Below, in pieces: positions 1 through 7,239 of a DNA stretch of 26,139 bases. The translations under genes and the position numbers were made by a program. The notes below the pieces were generated by a model. The model was not told where the DNA came from. It worked only from the letters and a program-made list of their open reading frames with translations, and searched no databases. Each line of letters begins with the position of its first letter. Within the stretch, counting starts at the first letter, position 1. The stretch spans positions 1-26,139 of the forward strand of contig JAZNHT010000045.1 in the NCBI GenBank assembly GCA_045577175.1. The letters are read 5' to 3'. Source of the DNA: SIG701 sp045577175 (GTDB lineage: Bacteria > Bacillota > Clostridia > Oscillospirales > CAG-272).

Positions 1-174
1 GCGCAAACCGAAGTGGTACAAAATCATAAACGAGACGATGCCCGTCCACAAAACGGCACCGTTTTCGTAAATCCCCGCGTAGTGGACCACGAAGCACACG
101 GCGGCGGCGATGGCGGTCAGCGCGATCACGCTGTACATGAAGATCGCAGGTCCGCTGAGACGGTGTTTTTTCAT
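1..174 (-). CDS. N-terminal part of an unidentified membrane protein (cut by window edge)
   Basis: Fifty-eight codons read on the minus strand from an ATG at 172-174 to the window edge without a stop. The start has a good ribosome binding site (GGAAAGG, about 7 nt upstream). The peptide begins with a short basic stretch (MKKHRLSGP), followed by a hydrophobic segment of about 20 residues and a second hydrophobic stretch near the cut, so it looks like a multi-pass membrane protein. It follows the RlmD-like gene in the same direction after a 23-nt gap and is probably its operon partner. I do not recognise the family; the fragment is too short to assign. Confidence 0.6.
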   Translation of the reverse strand, partial: MKKHRLSGPAIFMYSVIALTAIAAAVCFVVHYAGIYENGAVLWTGIVSFMILYHFGLR

Positions 175-197
175 ATGTATTCCTTTCCGTGAGGGTC

Positions 198-1337
198 TTA
201 CCCTCTCGCCATCACCGCGACGCATTCACAGTGCGTCGTAAAAGGGAACATGTCCACGGGCGTGAGCTTTGTCATCTTGTAGCCGTTTCTCAAAAGATAC
301 CGCGCGTCTCGGGCGAGCGTTTCCGGATTGCACGAGACGTACACGACGCGCTTCGGTGCGAGCTTGACCATCGAAGCGAGGAATTTTTTATCACACCCGG
401 CACGGGGCGGATCGAGCAGGACAACGTCCGCGCGTTTTCTGTCCGCGGCGAGCGATTCCATATACTCTCCGGCATCACCGGCGAGGAATGTCGCATTGGA
501 AATGCTGTTCAGCATCGCGTTGACGGAGGCATCCGCCGCCGCTTCGGGAATCACCTCGACACCTGTGACGTAGCCTGCGTGCGGCGCGGCAAGAATCCCG
601 AGCGTACCGACACCGCAGTACGCGTCGATCACGCTTTCGCGTCCCGTGAGGGCGGCTCCCTCCATCGCAAGGCGATACAGCTTCTCCGTCTGCGTGGGAT
701 TGATTTGCAGAAACGCACGCGCCGACACGCGGAAGCGCTTACCGCAGATCTCATCGGTGAAATAGCCGTCGCCGTAAAGCACGGTCGATTTTTTGCCGAG
801 ATTCATGGCAAGATCGCCGTCATTCACGCAGTGGACGACGGAAACAACGGACGGGCACGCCTTGACGAGCGCCTCCGTATACGCCTTCGCTTTCGTAAAC
901 GGAGACTTGCCCGTGACGATCACGACGATCGCCTCGCCCGTCTTTTTGGAAACGCGCACGAGCAGATGGCGGAGCAGACCGCGTCCGTTTTTCGGGCTGT
1001 ACACGGTCAGCTTGAACGATCTGGCAAGCTGCACGGCGGTATGGCTGATTTTCGAAGCGGCTTTATCCTCCAGCAGGCATGCTTTCGCCGGGATCACGCG
1101 CCCGGACGCGCTCTGATAGATGCCCGCCATCATCTCACCGCCGACGCGCGTAAACGCGGTCTGCACCTTACAGCGGTAGTTATACGGATCCTCCATCGGC
1201 ACGATCTCGTCCACGTGGCACATCCGCCCCAAAAGAGAGATCACCTTCGCCATTTTCATGCTGAGCTGTTCTTCATAAGTGAGATTCGGCGTCTGGCATC
1301 CGCCGCATTTGCCGAAATATTTACACGTCTTTGACAT
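198..1337 (-). CDS. RlmD/RlmCD-family 23S rRNA (uracil-C5)-methyltransferase
   Basis: A 379-residue SAM-dependent RNA m5U methyltransferase of the TrmA/RlmC/RlmD (RumA) family. Seen in the sequence: an N-terminal iron-sulfur cysteine pattern (Cys5, Cys11, Cys14 and a fourth at Cys87), the SAM-binding motif DAYCGVGTLG at 238-247, DPPRAGCD at 309-316, the nucleophile Cys336 in YVSCNPETLARD, and the C-terminal HCEC segment with the likely general base Glu371. Family knowledge: these enzymes methylate U1939 and/or U747 of 23S rRNA, or U54 of tRNA. The protein starts directly at the Fe-S motif and has no N-terminal TRAM domain, which shortens it by about 70-80 residues relative to the usual 430-460. 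The target base cannot be decided from sequence. It is downstream of uppP in one minus-strand run, 20 nt away. Confidence 0.9.
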   Translation of the reverse strand: MSKTCKYFGKCGGCQTPNLTYEEQLSMKMAKVISLLGRMCHVDEIVPMEDPYNYRCKVQTAFTRVGGEMMAGIYQSASGRVIPAKACLLEDKAASKISHTAVQLARSFKLTVYSPKNGRGLLRHLLVRVSKKTGEAIVVIVTGKSPFTKAKAYTEALVKACPSVVSVVHCVNDGDLAMNLGKKSTVLYGDGYFTDEICGKRFRVSARAFLQINPTQTEKLYRLAMEGAALTGRESVIDAYCGVGTLGILAAPHAGYVTGVEVIPEAAADASVNAMLNSISNATFLAGDAGEYMESLAADRKRADVVLLDPPRAGCDKKFLASMVKLAPKRVVYVSCNPETLARDARYLLRNGYKMTKLTPVDMFPFTTHCECVAVMARG

Positions 1338-1357
1338 AGCGGTATCCTTTCATCCGA

Positions 1358-2197
1358 TCATTTCGTGATAAAGAAATACGCGAGGACAATCGCGCCGAGC
1401 ACGATACGGTAGTAGCCGAACGCGGCAAAGCTGTGCCGGCGGACAAACGATACAAGGAATCGGATCGCGGCGAGGGAGACAACAAACGCGACAGCCACGC
1501 CGACGGCAAGGATCAGAAGCTCCTCCCCCGTAAAGGAGAAGCCGACCTCAAGCACGTACTTGAGCAGCTTGAGCGCACTCGCGCCGAGCATGACGGGGAT
1601 CGCCAAAAAGAACGAAAACTCCGCGCCTGCCGGACGGGATACACCCGTGAGCATACCGCCGAGGATGGTCGATCCCGAGCGGGACGTGCCGGGGATGAGC
1701 GAAAGCACCTGAAACAAGCCGATTTTGAACGCGCCTGCGTAGGTGATCTCCTCCACGGAGGTACATGAGGGCGCACCGTTTTTCTTCACTTTTTCAATCA
1801 CAATAAACGCAACACCGTACACGATCAGCGCGGCGGCAACGACAGGCGGCGTCATGAGGTGCGCCTCCAGAAAATCGTCCAGCAGAAGCCCGATCACGGC
1901 GGCAGGCACGGCGGCGACGAGAATCTTCCCCCACAGAGAGAAGCACGATTTTTTCTCCGCCGCGCTCTTTTTCGGCGAAAACGGATTCAGCCTTCCGAAA
2001 TACAGGACAACCACGGCTAAAATCGCGCCGAGCTGGATGACGACAAGGAACATATTCCAAAACGCATCGGGAACATCCAGCTTCAGAAAATCCTCGGCGA
2101 TAATCATATGTCCCGTGCTGGAGACGGGCAGCCATTCGGTGATGCCCTCAATAATGCCCAAAAGAATCGTTTTCAGAATTTTGATAAACAGTTCCAT
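1358..2197 (-). CDS. uppP: Undecaprenyl-diphosphatase (UppP/BacA)
   Basis: A 279-residue polytopic membrane protein, the usual length for UppP. It dephosphorylates undecaprenyl diphosphate to regenerate the lipid carrier for peptidoglycan and other wall polymers; overproduction of the family gives bacitracin resistance. Both family signatures are visible: EGITEWLPVSSTGH at 17-30 (catalytic glutamates and the SSTGH loop) and PGTSRSG at 169-175 (phosphate-binding arginine). The rest alternates hydrophobic helices with short polar loops. It lies 3 nt after the U32-family gene stop in the same direction, so it is almost certainly co-transcribed with it. Confidence 0.95.
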   Translation of the reverse strand: MELFIKILKTILLGIIEGITEWLPVSSTGHMIIAEDFLKLDVPDAFWNMFLVVIQLGAILAVVVLYFGRLNPFSPKKSAAEKKSCFSLWGKILVAAVPAAVIGLLLDDFLEAHLMTPPVVAAALIVYGVAFIVIEKVKKNGAPSCTSVEEITYAGAFKIGLFQVLSLIPGTSRSGSTILGGMLTGVSRPAGAEFSFFLAIPVMLGASALKLLKYVLEVGFSFTGEELLILAVGVAVAFVVSLAAIRFLVSFVRRHSFAAFGYYRIVLGAIVLAYFFITK

Positions 2198-2200
2198 CGT

Positions 2201-3433
2201 TTACTCCTCTCCGCCTGCGCGGATGATGTCGCCCGCCTTCACGGGCACGGGGACGTACATGGAAAACGTCATCAGCGGATGCGGCGCGCTCTCAATCGGA
2301 GAGCCGTTTTCGTCACGCATATCTGTACCGACGAACGGAATGCCGGCTTTACCTGGCGTGAGCAGCTCCATCGGTGCGCCCGAGACGAGCTTATTGCGCT
2401 GGGTAAAGATCACGCGTCCGTTTTCATCGCTGTCCGTCTGTGCGGTGGCGAGATACGCCTTTTCGCGGATGTAGCCGGGCGCGGTGACGGTGTTCGCGCT
2501 CTCATGCGGCGGCGTGAAATAAAATCCGGTATGGTACTCTCTGTGCGAGACGCTCTCAAGCTCTCTTTTCCAGACGGGATCGTATGTGTATCCGTCGGGA
2601 TCGGCAAGATACGCATCGATCGCCATGCGGTACGTATTCGTAACGACGGCGGTATAGTACGCGCTCTTGACACGCCCCTCGATTTTGAATGAGGTGATCC
2701 CTGCACGCATCAATTCGGGAATATGCTCGATCATGCACGTATCGCGCGAGCTCATAACGAAGCTGTCCCCGTCATGCTCCTCCACAACGATGCGGTCGTC
2801 GGGACGTTTTTCCTCGGTAATCACGCGCTCGTTATAGATCCAGCGGCACGGCTGTGCGCATCTGCCGTGGTTGGCATCGCGCCCGATGAAATAATTGGAG
2901 AGGAGACAGCGTCCGCTGTACGCGATGCACATCGCGCCGTGGATAAACGCCTCAAGCTCCAGCTCGGGCGGCGTATTTTTGCGGATTTCGACAATTTCCG
3001 ACATGGTAAGCTCACGGGCGAGCACGACACGGGACGCGCCGAGATGATACCACGCGGTACACGCGGCGGCAGAAACGGCGCTCGCCTGCGTGGAAATATG
3101 TATCTCAAGGGACGGCGCGATCTCTTTCACAAGCATCAGCACACCGACGTCGGAGACGATGACGGCATCGACGCCGATTCTCTCAAGCGTACCGAGATAC
3201 GTGCGCAAGGCAGGATACTCATCCGTCCGCGGCATGACGTTGACGGTGACGTAGATCTTCACGCCTTTCCCGTGCGCAAACTCGACCGCCTCGGCGAGGT
3301 CCTCCTCGGTAAAATTGCCGCTGGCGGCACGCATCCCGAACGATTCGCCTGCGAGATACACGGCATCCGCGCCGTAGCGGACGGCGGCGCGCAGTTTCTC
3401 AAAATCCCCTGCGGGAGAGAGAAGCTCAATCAT
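2201..3433 (-). CDS. Peptidase U32 family protein, TrhP-like (tRNA 5-hydroxyuridine synthesis)
   Basis: A 410-residue member of the U32 family. The N-terminus ELLSPAGDFEKL begins the TIM-barrel domain. The U32 signature is at 161-179 (EAFIHGAMCIAYSGRCLLS) with Cys169 and Cys176, followed by Cys192 and Cys196, which together would be the iron-sulfur ligands. Family knowledge: U32 proteins once called collagenases (YegQ/TrhP, YrrN/YrrO, RlhA) take part in prephenate-dependent tRNA or 23S rRNA hydroxylation. The length and C-terminal domain resemble TrhP/YrrO rather than the short ~300-residue members. The reading frame overlaps the upstream Dabb gene by 4 nt (ATGA), so translation is probably coupled. 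Confidence 0.85.
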   Translation of the reverse strand: MIELLSPAGDFEKLRAAVRYGADAVYLAGESFGMRAASGNFTEEDLAEAVEFAHGKGVKIYVTVNVMPRTDEYPALRTYLGTLERIGVDAVIVSDVGVLMLVKEIAPSLEIHISTQASAVSAAACTAWYHLGASRVVLARELTMSEIVEIRKNTPPELELEAFIHGAMCIAYSGRCLLSNYFIGRDANHGRCAQPCRWIYNERVITEEKRPDDRIVVEEHDGDSFVMSSRDTCMIEHIPELMRAGITSFKIEGRVKSAYYTAVVTNTYRMAIDAYLADPDGYTYDPVWKRELESVSHREYHTGFYFTPPHESANTVTAPGYIREKAYLATAQTDSDENGRVIFTQRNKLVSGAPMELLTPGKAGIPFVGTDMRDENGSPIESAPHPLMTFSMYVPVPVKAGDIIRAGGEE

Positions 3434-3735
3434 GCCTCCACCTCAAAATCGAGGCACAGGCGCTGTGCAACGACAGAGCGGACAAACGTTGCCGCCTCGA
3501 CATGAAGCGGATTCGTCTGATACGCGGCGAGGGCATCCGCATCGGTAAACGCGGAGTCAAGCATCATATCGGCAGAGGAGGACGCAAGCGCGCCCGTATG
3601 CACCGTAATGGAGAGAAGTCCGGGAATCTTTCCGGCAAGGGCTTCCAGCCGCTCTTTCGCCTCGGCGATCTTGCCTGCACGGTCTGCTTCGGGGATTTCG
3701 TCCTTCAGTTTCCAGAGGATTACGTGTTTTATCAT
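3430..3735 (-). CDS. Dabb-family (stress-responsive A/B barrel) protein
   Basis: A 101-residue protein with the Dabb signature: the opening MIKHVILWKLKDE, a central helix, and the closing strand pattern with FTDADALAAYQTNPLHVEA. Dabb proteins are small dimeric alpha-beta barrels of the ferredoxin-like class; most bacterial members have no assigned substrate. The ATG at 3733-3735 is preceded by GAAAGGA, and that ribosome binding site is at the edge of the long intergenic element described separately. It is the first gene of the run Dabb, U32, uppP, rlmD-like, and its last 4 nt overlap the U32 gene. Confidence 0.85.
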   Translation of the reverse strand: MIKHVILWKLKDEIPEADRAGKIAEAKERLEALAGKIPGLLSITVHTGALASSSADMMLDSAFTDADALAAYQTNPLHVEAATFVRSVVAQRLCLDFEVEA

Positions 3736-4334
3736 GGTAGGGAGTCCTTTCGGGGTGGTTTTTCATTCTTTTTCTACTGTCTGCAAACAGTAGGTTTGGA
3801 TGCACGAACCGTTCGTGCAGAAGACGCGATGTAGGAGGGGCGAGTCGCGCAGCCCCTCCTACGACCTCCTCCGCGCACAAGGAGAGAGGGAGAGCCCTCT
3901 CCCCTTGGATCTCCACACCTCATAGCGCTTCTTCAGCGAAACATAAGCTAACATACCACTCATGCTTCCTCTTTGAGGAGAGTCATGATCGAGCTTTCAT
4001 GCGTCCACAGCGTAAACGCGATCGTAAAAGACGCACCTGCGGTGCGAGGAGTCGGTTAGGATTTTAACGTACGATTTCCGTTCGTCAGCAATATGCGGAG
4101 ATAAAGTTTGATACGGGATCGCGTAGCGCAATCTTGCAAACTCTCCGTCAGCGATAGTAGATGGGAGTTTCAAAACGCAGCGGCTGCGTTTTAGCGGAAG
4201 TGGTACGTTAGCGTACATTTACCGCTGCACCGCAGGGGATGGTGGTGTCGGAGGAAGGGGATCTTTCTCCCCTTCCTCTGACCGTGGCGGTGGTGCAGGA
4301 GGTGTTCCACGTTTAACACCTCCTGCATAAAACC
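3736..4334 (-). repeat. Long multi-hairpin intergenic element, copy A
   Basis: About 600 bases without a gene, filling the space from the rnj stop codon to the Dabb ribosome binding site, and homologous in blocks to 19016-19794. Conserved blocks: 3773-3865, 3916-3985, 4010-4032, 4087-4147 and 4281-4333. It is a chain of hairpins: arms 3801-3809/3811-3819; 3831-3841/3852-3862; 3879-3890/3895-3906; 4032-4037/4041-4046; 4117-4123/4127-4133; the near-perfect palindrome 4172-4192; 4251-4261/4268-4278; and 4294-4306/4315-4327. None is followed by a clear U tract in the transcribed (minus) direction, so these are not obvious terminators and readthrough from rnj is plausible. It is shorter than copy B because it lacks B's extra hairpins near 19283-19362 and a short duplication near B's far end. 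Function unknown; see findings. Confidence 0.85.
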
Positions 4335-6008
4335 TCACACATTCATAATCACCGGCAGAATCATCGGCTTGCGCTTCGTCTTGGAATACAGATACTTCGA
4401 CAGATCATCCTTGATGTTCTGCTTCATCTGCGTCCACTCGAGCGTGCCTCTCTCAAGTGTCTCCGTGAGCGAATCGCGCGCGATCGTGCGTACCTGCTCC
4501 ATCAGATCCTCCGCCTCGCGGACGTAGACAAATCCGCGCGAGATGATGTCCGGACCGCTCATGATCGTGCGCGTCTCGGCATCCACCGTCGCAACGACAA
4601 CGATCAGTCCGTCCTGCGCAAGATGACGGCGGTCGCGCAGCACGATATTGCCGACGTCACCGACACCGTAGCCGTCCACGAGCACGCGTCCTGCCGGCAC
4701 CGTGCCTGCTCTCTTGCACGAATCCCTGTCAAGCTCAAGCACCTGACCGATGTCGCACACAAAAATATGATTCGGATTCATACCCATGTACTCGGCAAGC
4801 TCCTTGTGCTGCATCAGATGGCTGTACTCACCGTGGATCGGCATGAAATACTTCGGCTTTACGAGCGCGTGGAGCAGCTTGATCTCCTCCGCGCAGGCGT
4901 GTCCCGAAACGTGAACCTCCGCCTCCTCGTGATAGACGTTCACGCCGCGGCGGTACATTTCATTGATAATCTTGCCGACGAGCTTTTCGTTGCCGGGGAT
5001 GGCGTGCGAGGAAAGCACGACAAGATCGCCCGGCGTCAGCTCCACCTGATTGTGATCGGAGAACGCCATGCGGTAGAGTGCCGACATCGGCTCACCCTGC
5101 GATCCGGTCGTGACGATCGTGATCTTGTTCGCGGGGTATCTGCCAATCTCGGAAATATCAATGAGGCAGTTGTCCGGCACGGTCATGTAGCCAAGGCGGG
5201 TTGCCGCGCCGACTACGTTCAGCATACTGCGTCCCGTGATCGCGACCTTTCTGCCGTATTTCGCGCTGTAGTTGATAATCTGCTGTACGCGGTGCACGTT
5301 CGAGGAGAACGTCGCGACGATAATGCGCTTATCGACATTATTCATAAAGATGGAATCAAGCGATGCGCCGACCTTTCTCTCCGACGGCGTGTGACCGCCG
5401 CGGCCGACGTTCGTGGATTCGCACATGAGAAGGAGCACGCCGCGTCTGCCGTACTCGCCGATGCGGGTGAGATCCATCATCTCGCCCTCGATGGGGGAGA
5501 CGTCAATTTTGAAGTCACCCGTATGGAGCACGACGCCGACGGGAGTCGTGATCGCGATACAGCACGCATCCGCAATCGAGTGGTTGACACGGATAAATTC
5601 CGCAGAGAACGCACCGAGCTTGACCGTATCGCCCGCGGAGACGGTCGTCATCTTCACCTTGTGCGGCAGTCTCTGCTCGGCGAGCTTATTCTCCAGAATA
5701 CCGAGCGTCAGTCTCGTGCCGTAGATCGGCGGATTGATGGTGCGGAGCACGTAGGGCAACGCACCGATATGGTCCTCGTGACCGTGCGTCAGCAGAATGC
5801 CGCGCAGCTTATCCACGTTCTTTTCCAGATAGCTGATGTCGGGGATCACAAGATCGACGCCGAGCATCTCCTCGTCGGGGAATGCCAGACCGCAGTCCAC
5901 GACGATCATATCGTCACCGTACTCAAGTACGCAAAGATTCTTTCCGATTTCGTTCAGTCCGCCGAGCATCATGACGCGGAGCTTTGTGTTGTTTGCTTTT
6001 TTTGCCAT
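4335..6008 (-). CDS. rnj: Ribonuclease J
   Basis: A 557-residue metallo-beta-lactamase/beta-CASP ribonuclease, matching the ~555 residues of B. subtilis RNase J1. The zinc motif HGHEDH is at 75-80, and beta-CASP and C-terminal J-family features follow (CESTNVGRGGHT, GRSMLNVV, SSHAIPGNE, PIHGEYSHL, VSGHA). RNase J acts in the cytoplasm as a 5'-3' exonuclease and endonuclease in mRNA turnover and rRNA maturation. I chose the ATG at 6006-6008 because MAKKANNTK follows a good GAAAGGAAG ribosome binding site; the frame stays open upstream to 6098 but without family similarity. It is transcribed from its own promoter with a long leader and is followed at once by copy A of the hairpin element. Confidence 0.95.
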   Translation of the reverse strand: MAKKANNTKLRVMMLGGLNEIGKNLCVLEYGDDMIVVDCGLAFPDEEMLGVDLVIPDISYLEKNVDKLRGILLTHGHEDHIGALPYVLRTINPPIYGTRLTLGILENKLAEQRLPHKVKMTTVSAGDTVKLGAFSAEFIRVNHSIADACCIAITTPVGVVLHTGDFKIDVSPIEGEMMDLTRIGEYGRRGVLLLMCESTNVGRGGHTPSERKVGASLDSIFMNNVDKRIIVATFSSNVHRVQQIINYSAKYGRKVAITGRSMLNVVGAATRLGYMTVPDNCLIDISEIGRYPANKITIVTTGSQGEPMSALYRMAFSDHNQVELTPGDLVVLSSHAIPGNEKLVGKIINEMYRRGVNVYHEEAEVHVSGHACAEEIKLLHALVKPKYFMPIHGEYSHLMQHKELAEYMGMNPNHIFVCDIGQVLELDRDSCKRAGTVPAGRVLVDGYGVGDVGNIVLRDRRHLAQDGLIVVVATVDAETRTIMSGPDIISRGFVYVREAEDLMEQVRTIARDSLTETLERGTLEWTQMKQNIKDDLSKYLYSKTKRKPMILPVIMNV

Positions 6009-6285
6009 AAAATCTTCCTTTCGGTTTTTGTTTTTTCGATACCTGTCCCGATCATGAAAGATGTACGTCCCAAAAGGCGAGCGGAAACTGTCGTGCATCG
6101 GTTTTCTTACACGACAAAAAAACGCATATTCCCAAGCATTCTCCGAGGGCGGCGGAGGGAGGCTTCGGGACAGACAGCGTGCGGTACATCCTCAGTCATT
6201 CGTATGTTTCGGTTGCAAGGATAGGTGCGCGGTTAAGGCAAAAACGGTCGCCGCCGCGCGATCACGGACAAAATATCTCAATTTA
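6009..6285 (-). promoter_or_regulatory. Long 5' leader of rnj
   Basis: About 270 nt separate the predicted transcription start (near 6279) from the rnj ATG. No convincing gene is present; an in-frame extension of rnj covers part of it but does not look coding. The leader contains a perfect 7-bp inverted repeat with a 14-nt loop (6089-6095/6110-6116) flanked by a T run on the minus strand, and a GC-rich stretch around 6140-6170. I do not recognise a riboswitch. Such a leader could allow RNase J to act on its own message, but that is inference. Confidence 0.45.
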
Positions 6286-6314
6286 ATTATATCATGCTTC
6301 CCTGCATCAGTCAA
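6286..6314 (-). promoter_or_regulatory. Sigma-A promoter of rnj
   Basis: On the minus strand a TTGACT -35 box (6309-6314) and a perfect TATAAT -10 box (6286-6291) are separated by exactly 17 nt. It lies upstream of rnj and just past the stop of the small membrane protein gene at 6342. It may drive the whole run from rnj to the window edge, since no terminator is visible in between. Confidence 0.85.
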
Positions 6315-6341
6315 GAACGATTTGTAAATTTTTGACCGCGG

Positions 6342-6626
6342 TCACATCCACGCGATCACCCACGCGAGCGTGCCGAGCAGTGCAATCGCCGTCCCCGCCC
6401 CGGAGAAAAACAGCGTCATCGACCGGCTTCGGCGCGCTTTCCGCGCGCTTGCCGGATAGCACACATTCCCCTCCTCCACGATACGGGACGCCTCGCGCAC
6501 CATATCGTCCTCGCTGAGCGGACTGTCCCCCTCCGTGACGCCGCGGCGCAGAACGAAATACGCCTCCTCAAACAGCTTGCTCCCCGTATCCTTCACATAA
6601 ATGATTTTCTTCTCGTATCCGCGCAC
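6342..6626 (-). CDS. Small single-span membrane protein of unknown function
   Basis: Ninety-four residues, starting with GTG at 6624-6626 after a GGAGGA ribosome binding site about 10 nt upstream. The first ~70 residues are hydrophilic and charged (FEEAYFVLRRG, SEDDMVREASRIVEEG), then a basic stop-transfer-like cluster (SARKARRSRS) is followed by one C-terminal hydrophobic span (FFSGAGTAIALLGTLAWVIAWM). This suggests a C-tail-anchored protein with its N-domain in the cytoplasm. It lies 58 nt downstream of spmB in the same direction and may belong to that operon. I do not recognise the family. Confidence 0.65.
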   Translation of the reverse strand: MRGYEKKIIYVKDTGSKLFEEAYFVLRRGVTEGDSPLSEDDMVREASRIVEEGNVCYPASARKARRSRSMTLFFSGAGTAIALLGTLAWVIAWM

Positions 6627-6684
6627 GCGAAAAAATCCTCCGTTTTCTGATTCTTACCATCAGTATTGACCGCGGATTTTCCGG

Positions 6685-7239
6685 CTATGCGCCTGCCTCC
6701 GAAAAAAACATCCGGCTCACAGCGCAGGCAAGAAACACGCAGAACACCATCACGCACGCCGCCGCAAAAAAGGCGTGTCTCGTCCGTCTGACGGGCGGCT
6801 TTCCGCCGATCGCCGTCCCCGAAAAATAGACGGTAATCACGTACACAAGCGTATCGGACGAGCCCATCAGCACGGAGGCGCAGAAGGCGGCAAAGCTGTC
6901 CGCACCGACCGCGCCGATCAGATCCGCATACGCGGCGGTGGAGGCGGATCCCGACACGGGACGGGTGACGAGCAGCGGCAGAATCTCCACGGGGATGCCG
7001 AGCTTTTCCGCCGCACCGCCGAGTGCGTTTGCGAGAAGATCGACCGCCCCCGACGCACGGAACATCGAAAGTGCGACCGTGAGCGCGACCATGGTCGGAA
7101 GAAGACGCACGGCGGCGGTGAGCCCCTCCCTCGCCCCCTCCGTGAAGCAGGCAAAGAAATCCCGTTTCCGCGTAAGCATGGGGATCGCGGTCAAAAGAAG
7201 CACACACGGCATGATCGCGCCCGACAGGATCTCAATCAT
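6685..7239 (-). CDS. spmB: Spore maturation protein B
   Basis: A 184-residue membrane protein of the nucleoside-recognition/SpmB family. Visible features are the opening hydrophobic segment (MIEILSGAIMPCVLLLTAIP), the motif RPVSGSASTAAYADLI around the middle and SDTLVYVITVYFSG towards the end, both typical of SpmB. SpmA and SpmB are needed for dehydration of the spore core in B. subtilis. The start is the ATG at 7237-7239, which overlaps the end of spmA by 8 nt; the longer frame upstream lies inside spmA and is not family sequence. The overlap implies translational coupling. Confidence 0.9.
   Translation of the reverse strand: MIEILSGAIMPCVLLLTAIPMLTRKRDFFACFTEGAREGLTAAVRLLPTMVALTVALSMFRASGAVDLLANALGGAAEKLGIPVEILPLLVTRPVSGSASTAAYADLIGAVGADSFAAFCASVLMGSSDTLVYVITVYFSGTAIGGKPPVRRTRHAFFAAACVMVFCVFLACAVSRMFFSEAGA

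Noticed and set aside
189..1334. A 381-codon plus-strand frame opposite the RlmD-like gene
   Set aside because: Antisense shadow of a clear methyltransferase; the translation is Arg/His/Asp-rich without any fold pattern, and there is no ribosome binding site.
3736..4334. CRISPR array or tandem-repeat interpretation of the hairpin element
   Set aside because: Hairpins differ from each other in sequence and spacing; there is no repeated unit with unique spacers and no cas gene.
4623..6224. A 533-codon plus-strand frame opposite rnj
   Set aside because: Runs through the RNase J gene and its promoter; the composition is typical of reverse-complement translation of GC-rich coding DNA.
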